This document shows positions 42,766 to 51,057 of a stretch of 54,189 nucleotides of DNA, piece after piece; positions within the stretch are counted from its first letter, which is position 1; every line of letters starts with the position of its first letter. Location of the stretch: assembly GCA_959026535.1 (NCBI GenBank), contig CAUFMB010000012.1, positions 1 to 54,189 of the forward strand, in the 5' to 3' direction. A program made the position numbers and the translations under genes. The notes beneath the pieces were generated by a model. That model searched no databases. It worked only from the letters and a program-made list of their open reading frames with translations, and was not told the DNA's origin. Origin of the DNA: an uncultured Collinsella sp. (lineage in GTDB: Bacteria > Actinomycetota > Coriobacteriia > Coriobacteriales > Coriobacteriaceae).

Positions 42766-43557
42766 CTAAATATCCCCTCGGTTCTCAAAATCCGATTCCC
42801 AGTAATTAAATCCGCGCAGGTAGGCGGTCTTTTCGTAACACAGGCAGTACTTGGAGACCGCCGTAAGCTCGGCCGCTCCCGGCGGCACCATATCGCGCAC
42901 CAGCTGCGGGCAAAACTCCGTAAACTTGACCTCCATCACCAGCTTGCCGGGCTCCAGGACCGGCAGCGCGGGCAGCGTCGCGTCAAAGATATCGAAGCTT
43001 CCCACCGCGGCACGCACGTTCATGTCAAACGTAATGCGCACAGTGCCCTCATCCATCACCCACGGCTCGCGCTCGTAATCCACGATGGTCCTCGGGCGCA
43101 TCACGTTGCAGATGCACTCGATGTAGAACTCGCGACAGAGCGGATAGGGGCTCCTCAGCAAAAAGTCGTAGTCGCCAGCCAGAATCTGCTCAAACTCGCC
43201 GCGCGTAAGTGGCGCATCCTCCTTGTAGATCCAGCTGCCGTACTTCTTTTTGCGCTCGAGCTTAATCACCTTGTCGCTGCCGTTATAGATGCGCACGCGA
43301 TACTTTTTGCGCATGAGAATACCGGCGTCTTTTTCCTCGTAGGCCGAGTTGCAGTAGTCGTCAAAATACAGGCTGCGAATGGTGTAACCACCCGCCCGTG
43401 TATGCTTGTCCAGCTTAAACACCGGCGCCATGCGACAGGCAAGCGCAGTGTGCTCGCCCTCGTTAATGAGATATTTGAGCTCGTGGCGGTAACGCTCCTG
43501 CGTGGCACGCACAGGCAGGGCCGCCCAGCGCTCAAGCAGCGCGCTAGCCCTCCTCAT
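42766..43557 (-). CDS. VTC-domain (polyphosphate polymerase-like) protein
   Basis: A soluble 263-residue VTC-type tunnel-fold protein. The basic and acidic strand motifs of the CYTH/VTC tunnel are all visible: RHELKYLI, YTIRSLYFDDY, KKYRVRIYNG, IKLERKKKYG, VDYEREPWV, VRITFDMNV and LVMEVKF. These carry the Lys/Arg/Glu that bind triphosphate and metal in yeast Vtc4. Here there are no membrane segments, unlike the eukaryotic complex, so DUF4956 may provide them. It overlaps the cotH 3' end by 14 bases. Polyphosphate synthesis is an inference. Confidence 0.85.
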   Translation of the reverse strand: MRRASALLERWAALPVRATQERYRHELKYLINEGEHTALACRMAPVFKLDKHTRAGGYTIRSLYFDDYCNSAYEEKDAGILMRKKYRVRIYNGSDKVIKLERKKKYGSWIYKEDAPLTRGEFEQILAGDYDFLLRSPYPLCREFYIECICNVMRPRTIVDYEREPWVMDEGTVRITFDMNVRAAVGSFDIFDATLPALPVLEPGKLVMEVKFTEFCPQLVRDMVPPGAAELTAVSKYCLCYEKTAYLRGFNYWESDFENRGDI

Positions 43558-45313
43558 ACGTGTCCTCCACGACCTTACCGCCGTCTTGCACGTAAAAACA
43601 CTTCATGCCGTAGTGCTTGCCGTCGTCGGTCACATAGTAGTCAAGCGCATCTTGCGTATAGCCGTCGGAGTTGGTGGCACGCACGCGCACAAAATACTGG
43701 CCGGTATCGGGCGCATCGCAGGTCACCTCGGGAAGCAGCACGTCCTCGGCCTTAAAGACCACATCGCCAATGGCATAGTCGCGCGCCAGCTCCACGGTGT
43801 AGCGAATGTCGCGCGCCTCAAAGTCGTAGGACGCATCCCAATTAATACGCAGCTTACCGTTATCGATCTGCGGCACGCCGATGTAGAACGGCATGGGCTT
43901 TTTAAAACTCTCGCGAAAGCTCTTGTAGTTCTCCTCGATCTCGGAGGGAATCGCCGCGGCGATCTGCTCGTATTGGTCCTTGGTGACAGGCAGATTGTCG
44001 ATATCGGGCGAAGCAAAGACCAGGGATTCAGTCACATCGCGGTAGTGCTTGATCATCTTGCCCAGGCGTGCCTCGGTCATATACGAGCGCAGGTCCTTGA
44101 CGGCGCGATCGAGCTCACTGCGAAACGCCTTGCTGCGCAGCGCACGATTAAACAGCACGTTACCCCAGTAGTTGCTTGCGCCGCGCTCCCAGCTCGCGTA
44201 GTCCGAAAACCCGGTAAGAGAAAGCTCAAGCTTACGCAGCATGCCGTCGTTATCCCAATCTAAAAAGTACCAGGTATTAGAGTTGAGCGGGCTGTACAGA
44301 TAGCAGTTGCGGTTCTGCGTATCGCAGTTGCCCGTCAGGATCTGAAACGCCAGCCAATAGACCAGGTTCTCGGTATCAAAGTAGGCGTCGAGCACGTCGT
44401 CGATCTTTTGCGAATCGTCGTTGAGCGCGTCGAGCATCTCGATGAGCTTGGTGTGGTCCGAATCGCCCTTAATCTCGAGCATGCCCTCAAATTTAGCCTG
44501 GTTGTAGTCGGGATCGTCGGCGAGCTTAATGATGTCCTCGTAGCGATGGAAATCGAAGCTGTTCACCTTATACAGATGCCCGTTCTTATCCAAGCCGTGC
44601 GCCTTAAGCGCCGTCTTGTTGAGCTGCTCCACCTGTGTAAACAGCCCGTAGTCCTCAAAGGTGTCGTTGGACTTTTCGGTCTGGTCGCACACCCACAGAT
44701 GCACAAACTGCGTACGTAGGCCCATCATCTGGGGAATCCCACGGATAAGGTCGTGGGCCATCTTGTTGCGAAAACGCATACCCTCGCCCATGTGCTTGTT
44801 GAGCGCAATCGCGCGCTGTTGGCGCCAGGTACCCTTGCCCTTTTTGAGCTCCACCTTGTAATTCTTTTGCGAGTTCATGCTCGACGTCTGGCCGCGCACC
44901 TGCACGGTAGCATTGGGCGCTTCCTCGCCATAGCCAACCTCGCCGGCCTCCGGGCCCTCTTCGTCGCCCGGCTGCAACAGGCCCATAACCTGATAGCGCG
45001 TCACGCCCATGTCGGCATAGTCATACACCGAGTACGTGTTGATCTCGGCCCAGCTGTGGTCGGTGTTCTCGGAGCTGTTGCCGCGCGAGACCGTCAGGTA
45101 CATGGTCACAATGCCCGAGTCGTCGTAGACCTCGTAGAGCTCGTCCTTGTCGCGCAGGTGTTTGGCCTTATTCGAGGCCTCAGCCTTTATAATCTTGTCC
45201 TGCTTTTTGACCTTTTTAGTCGAGGATTCGTCCTGAGACGAACAGCCCGAAAGCAACAGCGCGCCGGCAGCCGCCTCGATCAGGCAGCGGCGAGACATCA
45301 ACTTATCGGTCAT
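43544..45313 (-). CDS. CotH-kinase family lipoprotein
   Basis: A 589-residue secreted lipoprotein. The signal peptide ends in the lipobox LSGC, lipidated at C24. CotH features: LKKGKGTWRQQRAIALNK, FRNKMAHDLIRG, EDYGLFTQVEQLNKTA, and the acidic NTWYFLDWDNDGML. About residues 470-570 form a fibronectin-like domain ending in FYVQDGG. CotH proteins are atypical kinases that phosphorylate spore-coat proteins in Bacillus. A role outside spores in modifying a surface polymer or protein is inferred here. ATG 45313 follows GGGGAGG and overlaps pelG by 11 bases. Confidence 0.85.
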   Translation of the reverse strand: MTDKLMSRRCLIEAAAGALLLSGCSSQDESSTKKVKKQDKIIKAEASNKAKHLRDKDELYEVYDDSGIVTMYLTVSRGNSSENTDHSWAEINTYSVYDYADMGVTRYQVMGLLQPGDEEGPEAGEVGYGEEAPNATVQVRGQTSSMNSQKNYKVELKKGKGTWRQQRAIALNKHMGEGMRFRNKMAHDLIRGIPQMMGLRTQFVHLWVCDQTEKSNDTFEDYGLFTQVEQLNKTALKAHGLDKNGHLYKVNSFDFHRYEDIIKLADDPDYNQAKFEGMLEIKGDSDHTKLIEMLDALNDDSQKIDDVLDAYFDTENLVYWLAFQILTGNCDTQNRNCYLYSPLNSNTWYFLDWDNDGMLRKLELSLTGFSDYASWERGASNYWGNVLFNRALRSKAFRSELDRAVKDLRSYMTEARLGKMIKHYRDVTESLVFASPDIDNLPVTKDQYEQIAAAIPSEIEENYKSFRESFKKPMPFYIGVPQIDNGKLRINWDASYDFEARDIRYTVELARDYAIGDVVFKAEDVLLPEVTCDAPDTGQYFVRVRATNSDGYTQDALDYYVTDDGKHYGMKCFYVQDGGKVVEDTYEEG

Positions 45314-46847
45314 CAGAACCTCCCCAATGCTTGCGATACACGTGAACTACTGCGCGCTCAAACGCGCCATGTGGCTCACCCTTATGGCGACCTTCCTCAT
45401 AGCGCTGCTCGGCACGATCGAGCAAGCGGCCCAGCTGTGTAAAGCGACCAGTCTTGTCGGTCGCCACAATGGGCTGCTGGCTCAGGATACGATACGGCAA
45501 GTTGGCGGTATAGGTATCGAGCCGCAGCAGCGCCACGATAAAAAACACCGCCGCACCCAACAAAAAACCAAAGCCGTAAAACTGCTGCGGCAAAAGCAAC
45601 GACACGGCAGTCGCCAGCCCGGCCACACCGGCAAACAGGCCCGAAGCCAGCACGGCTCCCTTATAGTCGGTAAAGTACAGCAAGATGAGCATCACCGTAT
45701 TGCCCACGGCATACAGGCCATAGCCCACGCACAGCGTGCGAAAATACCCGTGCATAAGGTTGTTAAAGCCCAACGGTAAGGCCGACAGCACCGTGGTCTC
45801 GAGCGAGATGACCGCCGCGGTCACAAACAACTGTTTGAGCGCGCAAAAACGCAGTTCGCTGTTGAGCGTGGAGAGCATCTCCTCCTCAGCCACCACGATG
45901 TCGCCTACCACGCCGCCTTCATTGAACAGGCTGTAGTAGTCGCGGTAGCGCGGATAGAAATTGACCTCGACCGAGACCACAAAGTTGACGGTCGTGACAA
46001 GGATCGTCAAAAACGCGATAAGCGCCGGCACATCGTAGTAGGGCGCACCATAAAACAAGCCCTTGACCTGCACGCCAATGGGACCGGCCCAAATAATCAC
46101 CAGGTGCGCAAAGAGTCCCAAATTGGTTAACAGGCCCGTGAGCGCCAGCGGCATAAACTGATCGAGCCACTGCAAAAAGGGCCAGGGGCTGCGGTCGCTC
46201 TGAGGAAAATACCGGTACAGCAGCACCACGTCCCAGGCGAGCATGACGCCGTAGCCCAGAGCAATTGACGCCAACAGGCCCTCGACCGGCGGCAGTCCCA
46301 GCGCCAGCGCGGCCAGGGCGCACAGGCACGCCACGCCAATGGCGGCCGCAAAGCTGCACAGGATGCCGCGATAATCCTTGATGGCCGTGAGGTAACTCAT
46401 GCCGTTCCAATTGACGATCATAATGTTGAACAGCCACAGGCACAGCAGCCCCTGTAGCAGCGTGGCGCCCGAGAACAGCAAAAAGACGCCGTAGAGCACC
46501 GTGCCCACAACGAGCATGATGGCATTAGATCCCCAAAACGAAGGCAGGATCTCATCCTCGCGCTCAGCAAAAAGCATATCGGCCAAAAAGCGCGTGACCG
46601 GCATAGAGAAAAAACTCGTGAGCGTGAGCGACGCCAGCAGCGTATAGGTCACCATGCACACCAGCAGATCTTGGTTGCCACGGCCCACACCCCACAGACC
46701 GCACAGCACCAAGATACCCACCTGGAGCAGCACGCCCAGCAGCATGGGGCCCGTGCACACAATGCCGGCGTAGCCATAGGCGCGCATCGTGGCAAACAGA
46801 CCCTTGCGCCTAAACAGGCGCTTGAGCTCAAAACCGATTCCGGCCAC
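45303..46847 (-). CDS. pelG: PelG-like exopolysaccharide membrane transporter
   Basis: A 514-residue integral membrane protein with about 12 helices, starting with MAGIGFELKRLFRRKGLF, the characteristic PelG opening. It belongs to the Wzx/MOP transporter superfamily and is thought to move the Pel polymer across the membrane with PelD, PelE and PelF. The start is GTG 46847 after GGGGGAG. It ends with a soluble tail of about 45 residues. It lies three bases after pelF. Confidence 0.9.
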   Translation of the reverse strand: MAGIGFELKRLFRRKGLFATMRAYGYAGIVCTGPMLLGVLLQVGILVLCGLWGVGRGNQDLLVCMVTYTLLASLTLTSFFSMPVTRFLADMLFAEREDEILPSFWGSNAIMLVVGTVLYGVFLLFSGATLLQGLLCLWLFNIMIVNWNGMSYLTAIKDYRGILCSFAAAIGVACLCALAALALGLPPVEGLLASIALGYGVMLAWDVVLLYRYFPQSDRSPWPFLQWLDQFMPLALTGLLTNLGLFAHLVIIWAGPIGVQVKGLFYGAPYYDVPALIAFLTILVTTVNFVVSVEVNFYPRYRDYYSLFNEGGVVGDIVVAEEEMLSTLNSELRFCALKQLFVTAAVISLETTVLSALPLGFNNLMHGYFRTLCVGYGLYAVGNTVMLILLYFTDYKGAVLASGLFAGVAGLATAVSLLLPQQFYGFGFLLGAAVFFIVALLRLDTYTANLPYRILSQQPIVATDKTGRFTQLGRLLDRAEQRYEEGRHKGEPHGAFERAVVHVYRKHWGGSDDR

Positions 46848-46850
46848 CGG

Positions 46851-48278
46851 CTACTCCCCCTCTCTGGGCAGGTCAAACGCTTGCGCCGTCTCGTCGTACA
46901 ACGCGCGATAGTTGGAGAGCATCTGCTCGTGCAAGAAGTACGTGGCAACGCGACGCTGGCCGCGCTCACCCATCTCGATACGCCGGGCGCGGCTCGCACA
47001 CATGCGTTCCATGGCATCGGCCAAGCCCTTGCGATACATAGGCGGCGTCACAAAACCTGCCACGCCAAAGTCATCACCCGGGGCGCCTTCGAGCAGCTCA
47101 CGGCAGCAGCCCACCTCGGTCGTCACGCAGGGACGGCGCGCTGCAAGCGACTCCAGCACGCTGAGCGGCTGGCCCTCGGAGATACTCGTCAAAATGGTAA
47201 AGTCGAGCTTTTCCATGTACTCGACCACGTTGACGCGGCCGGTAAAAATCAGGTCGCGCACGCCCAGGGTTTCGACCAGCGCGTGGCACTCGGCGCCGTA
47301 CTCCTCGTCGTCCACGCCGCCCATGATGTGCAGGCGCACCTTGGGCAGGCGCTCGTGCAGCTCAAAGAAGGCATAAATCATGGTCTTAACATCCTTTATG
47401 GGCGCCAGGCGCACCACCGCGCCAATGTCCACCCAGCCGTCATCGGGCTTTAAGGGAATGCCCTTAAAGCGATCGAACTGGATGCCGTTGGGGATGACCA
47501 GGCATTTGTCCGCATCGCAGCCCATATCGATCTGCGTCTTGCGGGCATTATGGAACAAACTCGTCACGCGGAAGGCGCGGCGGTAGATCTCCTCCGAAAG
47601 CAGGTAGAAAAAGCGAATCCAGCGGTCCTTAAACGACGGCACCACCCAATCGGCGCGAATGATCTCTTCCTCGCGCTCGCGGGTATAGATGCCATGCTCG
47701 GTCAGCAGCACCGGCGCATGGTGAACGCTTGAGCCCAGGCAGGCGAGCAGGCCACCGTAGCCGGTCGAGATGGCATGGTACACATCGGCCACCGGCACCT
47801 CGCTTCCCAACAGGTAGAGCACGGGCAGCAACATGGAGCGCATGGTGTGGAATGCATCGGCAAAGGGCGTGTAGGGATACTCGGCCAGGCACACGTCGCG
47901 AAAGATATCCATAAACGTGCGGCTCTGCAAAAACGAGAGCGGATGCACGCGACGGCGGTGGAAGATATCGAACAGAACATCCCAATCCGGATTGGAGAGC
48001 GACACCAGACGACGTAGCGCCTCGCGCTCACGGTCGTTAAAACTGGCTTCATGTTGCTCGCCCGAAAGCCGCAGGGCATCGTCCAGGAACACCTCGTGCA
48101 CCTCGACCACGTTACCGGGCAGCTCGCAGACAAACTTGCCACGGTCGGCAGCATGCGCGCCGATCACCCACAGCACAAACTCGTGCTCGGGCATGGCCGT
48201 AATGTAGCCATGCATCCAGGTAGATACGCCGCCGTGCACATAGGGGTAGCAACCCTCGAGTACCAAGCAGATTCTCAT
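46851..48278 (-). CDS. pelF: PelF-like GT4 glycosyltransferase
   Basis: The polymerising glycosyltransferase for Pel, which uses UDP-N-acetylhexosamine-type donors. The opening RICLVLEGCYPYVHGGVSTW is the hallmark of PelF. The C-terminal Rossmann half has GRVNVVEYMEKLDF and the E-x7-E-type motif TSISEGQPLSVLESLAARRP. 475 residues, cytoplasmic. ATG 48278 overlaps the upstream stop (ATGA). Confidence 0.93.
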   Translation of the reverse strand: MRICLVLEGCYPYVHGGVSTWMHGYITAMPEHEFVLWVIGAHAADRGKFVCELPGNVVEVHEVFLDDALRLSGEQHEASFNDREREALRRLVSLSNPDWDVLFDIFHRRRVHPLSFLQSRTFMDIFRDVCLAEYPYTPFADAFHTMRSMLLPVLYLLGSEVPVADVYHAISTGYGGLLACLGSSVHHAPVLLTEHGIYTREREEEIIRADWVVPSFKDRWIRFFYLLSEEIYRRAFRVTSLFHNARKTQIDMGCDADKCLVIPNGIQFDRFKGIPLKPDDGWVDIGAVVRLAPIKDVKTMIYAFFELHERLPKVRLHIMGGVDDEEYGAECHALVETLGVRDLIFTGRVNVVEYMEKLDFTILTSISEGQPLSVLESLAARRPCVTTEVGCCRELLEGAPGDDFGVAGFVTPPMYRKGLADAMERMCASRARRIEMGERGQRRVATYFLHEQMLSNYRALYDETAQAFDLPREGE

Positions 48279-50155
48279 TTATCGCCACCCTCCTTGCGCT
48301 CGATCGTCACGGTCTTATCATTTGCCTTGAGCAGATACAGATTGCCCGTAAGGTGCGTCAGTTGGCCACCCGTCACCGCACCCGGCTCGCCATTATTGGC
48401 GCGGAACATGAGCCACGCCTCGTCGTGGAAATTGCCCAGGCTGAGCGTCCAGGCATCTGCACTTGTATCCACGTTCACCGTAACCGACGAAAAGCGCTGG
48501 ATGGCACCGGAGCACTCCGACGCCGTCTGGTGCCGCAGATCGGGCGCGGATTTGGTAAGCCAGTCCAGGTAGTCGGTCAGGCCGCCCTTGTAGACCTCCC
48601 AGCCCTCCTTGGCTCCGCGATCGGGGTCCAAAAGGTCGTCCGGGTGCATAAAGTGCGTACTCACGTAGTGCATGTTGAGCTCGGACACGGCGGCTAGGCG
48701 CATATAGGAATCGTTGACCATGCCGCCCGAGACAATGCGCGGCTGCTCCACAATGCCATCGCTCGCCACGCCAAACTCCTGCACGTACGGCAGGTCGGTG
48801 CCATCCTCAAAATACGTACTGGCAATAGTCTTAATGCGCGGCACGTCGGTGCCGATAAGCTGGCGCGCGCGGGCCGAAAGGATATTCGACGGTGGCACGT
48901 AAACCGAGCCGCGCGCGTTGGGCAGCACCTCATCTTGGAAGGCGATAAGCTCGTTGAGCGATGCGACGAGCGTTTCCTTGTTCTTCCAGGTCTTGTAGTC
49001 ATACAGCGTGCCATAGTCGGTATCCCAGAGCGCCAGAGGCTGATGGTTGTAGCCGTGAAAGCCCAGCTCTCCGCCCATCTGCAGCAGCATGCCGCCAAAG
49101 TAGCGAAACTGCGTGGTATCGGCCTGGCGCGCAGGCTCGGTCTGGTTGACCGCGTCCTCGTAGTTTTCGATCATCACGCCGGTATAGCGAATGCCATATT
49201 TTTGCGCGAGCTTTTGCAGATCGGGCCACCAGACCTTGGTGTAAAAATCCGCAATGGAAAGGCCGTAATCACGCTTGATATAAGTACCATCGCCCGAGGG
49301 CACGGGGCTAGGAAAGTCGTCCAAATAGAACACGGCGCTGTTGATGACCGGATAGGCTGTGGCATCACCCAGCAAGCTGATGGCCGAAGCATAGAACCCA
49401 CGCATGACCTTGTCGTAGATGCCAATGTTGCACACCACGGTGTGACCACTGCCGCAATCGTTAGACCAAATGAGCGGCGTGCCCGCGTCACCGGTCTTTG
49501 CCCATACGTGCGCCGTTTCGCGCAATGAAACCGAGAGCGAAGAATCGAAGGGATCTGAGAACTCGTAGCGCTCTCCTCCGCCCAACATAAAGTCCTCGCT
49601 CGGAACGATACTTTCGGCTTTCGCATAGTCATATCCGGCCGATTCGATCCCAAGCTTGGAAGCAATAGCCTGCAGGTAGTTCGAGTTATCTGGCGTCATG
49701 CCCAGCATGAGTGAGCCGCCCGCACTCACCCAATTCATCAGATCGGTCAGATGCGTACCCAGTCCGTCAAGCGAGGGCATAAGCACAATCACGCGATCAA
49801 ACGACGTGAGCGATGGGATCGCGTCCGCACCGTCGGTGGCAATATCAACATCGCGATGGGCAATCTTCATGTCCAGCAAAATCTGGTCGAACTGATCTTT
49901 AACGTCGTCGACGCTATCTTGGTCCGAGTCGGTAATGACCAGGCACGTGGGCTTTTGGCCAAAGATTGCCGAGGAGGCCGGCACCGCATCGTTGGCGGCA
50001 AGCATCCCCAGCTTATGCTGACCCGCACTGTACTGCACGCCGGCACGCTCCACCAGCAGCACGGCGGCCATGGCAATAAAGACCGCCCACACTACAAGCA
50101 GTCCCATCCAACGAAAGCGGCCCGCACGGTCGCGGATATGTTGCACCACGCTCAT
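48275..50155 (-). CDS. PelA-like polysaccharide deacetylase (DUF2194), membrane-anchored
   Basis: A single membrane helix (residues about 15-35) is followed by an extracellular region. A flavodoxin-like part (70-260) leads to a deacetylase-type barrel with an Asp pair D269-D270 in VFYLDDFPSP and H357/H361 in GFHGYNH, the metal-binding positions of carbohydrate esterases. Beta-rich domains complete 626 residues. P. aeruginosa PelA has a hydrolase domain as well; none is seen here, which agrees with deacetylase-only versions known in Gram-positive pel loci. ATG 50155 overlaps the pelE stop (ATGA); an earlier in-frame start at 50179 is less likely. Confidence 0.82.
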   Translation of the reverse strand: MSVVQHIRDRAGRFRWMGLLVVWAVFIAMAAVLLVERAGVQYSAGQHKLGMLAANDAVPASSAIFGQKPTCLVITDSDQDSVDDVKDQFDQILLDMKIAHRDVDIATDGADAIPSLTSFDRVIVLMPSLDGLGTHLTDLMNWVSAGGSLMLGMTPDNSNYLQAIASKLGIESAGYDYAKAESIVPSEDFMLGGGERYEFSDPFDSSLSVSLRETAHVWAKTGDAGTPLIWSNDCGSGHTVVCNIGIYDKVMRGFYASAISLLGDATAYPVINSAVFYLDDFPSPVPSGDGTYIKRDYGLSIADFYTKVWWPDLQKLAQKYGIRYTGVMIENYEDAVNQTEPARQADTTQFRYFGGMLLQMGGELGFHGYNHQPLALWDTDYGTLYDYKTWKNKETLVASLNELIAFQDEVLPNARGSVYVPPSNILSARARQLIGTDVPRIKTIASTYFEDGTDLPYVQEFGVASDGIVEQPRIVSGGMVNDSYMRLAAVSELNMHYVSTHFMHPDDLLDPDRGAKEGWEVYKGGLTDYLDWLTKSAPDLRHQTASECSGAIQRFSSVTVNVDTSADAWTLSLGNFHDEAWLMFRANNGEPGAVTGGQLTHLTGNLYLLKANDKTVTIERKEGGDK

Positions 50156-51057
50156 CTGGCCTCCTCCCCGTCGCGCCAAAACGCCAACTTTTCGCGGTTG
50201 TCGGCGCTCAAATACACATGTTGCTTGTCAATCGCATCGATCACACGGTGAACCTCGTCACCGTCGCGGCGCATCACGGCCAGGCGCAGGCAAAGCATCC
50301 AAACCTCCTGCTCGTCGGGCACGTCAAGCACCAGCTGGTCAGTCACGGCTTGCGCCTCGTCGATCTGTCCGACATCGGCCAGCGCCGACGCGTATCGAAT
50401 GCGCAGCTCAAGGGTATCCTCGCGCTCGCAGCGACGCGCAAGCAGGCGCGCGTACTGTTGGCGCTGAATCTGAGCCACGCGCCCCTCGGCCAAGCCCGAG
50501 TCCAAGTATTCACCAAGAAAATCACAGTATTCGTTGAGGTTTTGCGCGCTCGGGTCCGTCTTAAAGGCACGCTCCAGCTGCTGCAGTTTAAGGTCGGACT
50601 CTTTGGAGATCTGCGCCACCGCCGTCGCGGCATAGTGCGCCACCTCAACGTCGTCGTTAAGCTTAGCCGCCTGCAGCTGCGCCAGGTAAGCGTCGGGCTC
50701 CTCGGTGAGCATGGAGAGCATTAGGCGGCGCCGGTATGCCGGGTCGTTGACGATGAGCGCCTCCTCGAGCGGCACTACGCCTGCATCGTCCTCACCACTC
50801 GGTACCGACATACTGCGATGCAGGTCATCGTTAAAGCGCAGCGACTCCAACGCAGACTCTTTCAGCCCCTCGCCAAACACCGCGCCGCGGACCGATAGCA
50901 GAACCACCAGCAACGGGCCCCACAGCGGCACCAGCACTATCACAGCCAGCATGTGTCCGCGCACCGGCAGCAGGCCCAGCTTCATGAGCGTCCACAGCAT
51001 CAGGCAAACCAGCGCATGAATCAGCAGCAAGACGGCAGCAACGACAAGCGAGATCAA
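50152..51057 (-). CDS. pelE: PelE-like membrane protein with TPR-type repeats
   Basis: A 301-residue protein with two N-terminal membrane helices (about 3-23 and 33-58) and a cytoplasmic helical region (100-295) resembling TPR repeats, the PelE layout. Pel complexes need PelE to bridge PelD and the glycosyltransferase. The start is a TTG at 51057 overlapping the pelD stop (TTGA); GGGGGG lies just upstream. Sequence similarity is weak, so the call rests mainly on layout and position. Confidence 0.75.
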   Translation of the reverse strand: MISLVVAAVLLLIHALVCLMLWTLMKLGLLPVRGHMLAVIVLVPLWGPLLVVLLSVRGAVFGEGLKESALESLRFNDDLHRSMSVPSGEDDAGVVPLEEALIVNDPAYRRRLMLSMLTEEPDAYLAQLQAAKLNDDVEVAHYAATAVAQISKESDLKLQQLERAFKTDPSAQNLNEYCDFLGEYLDSGLAEGRVAQIQRQQYARLLARRCEREDTLELRIRYASALADVGQIDEAQAVTDQLVLDVPDEQEVWMLCLRLAVMRRDGDEVHRVIDAIDKQHVYLSADNREKLAFWRDGEEAR

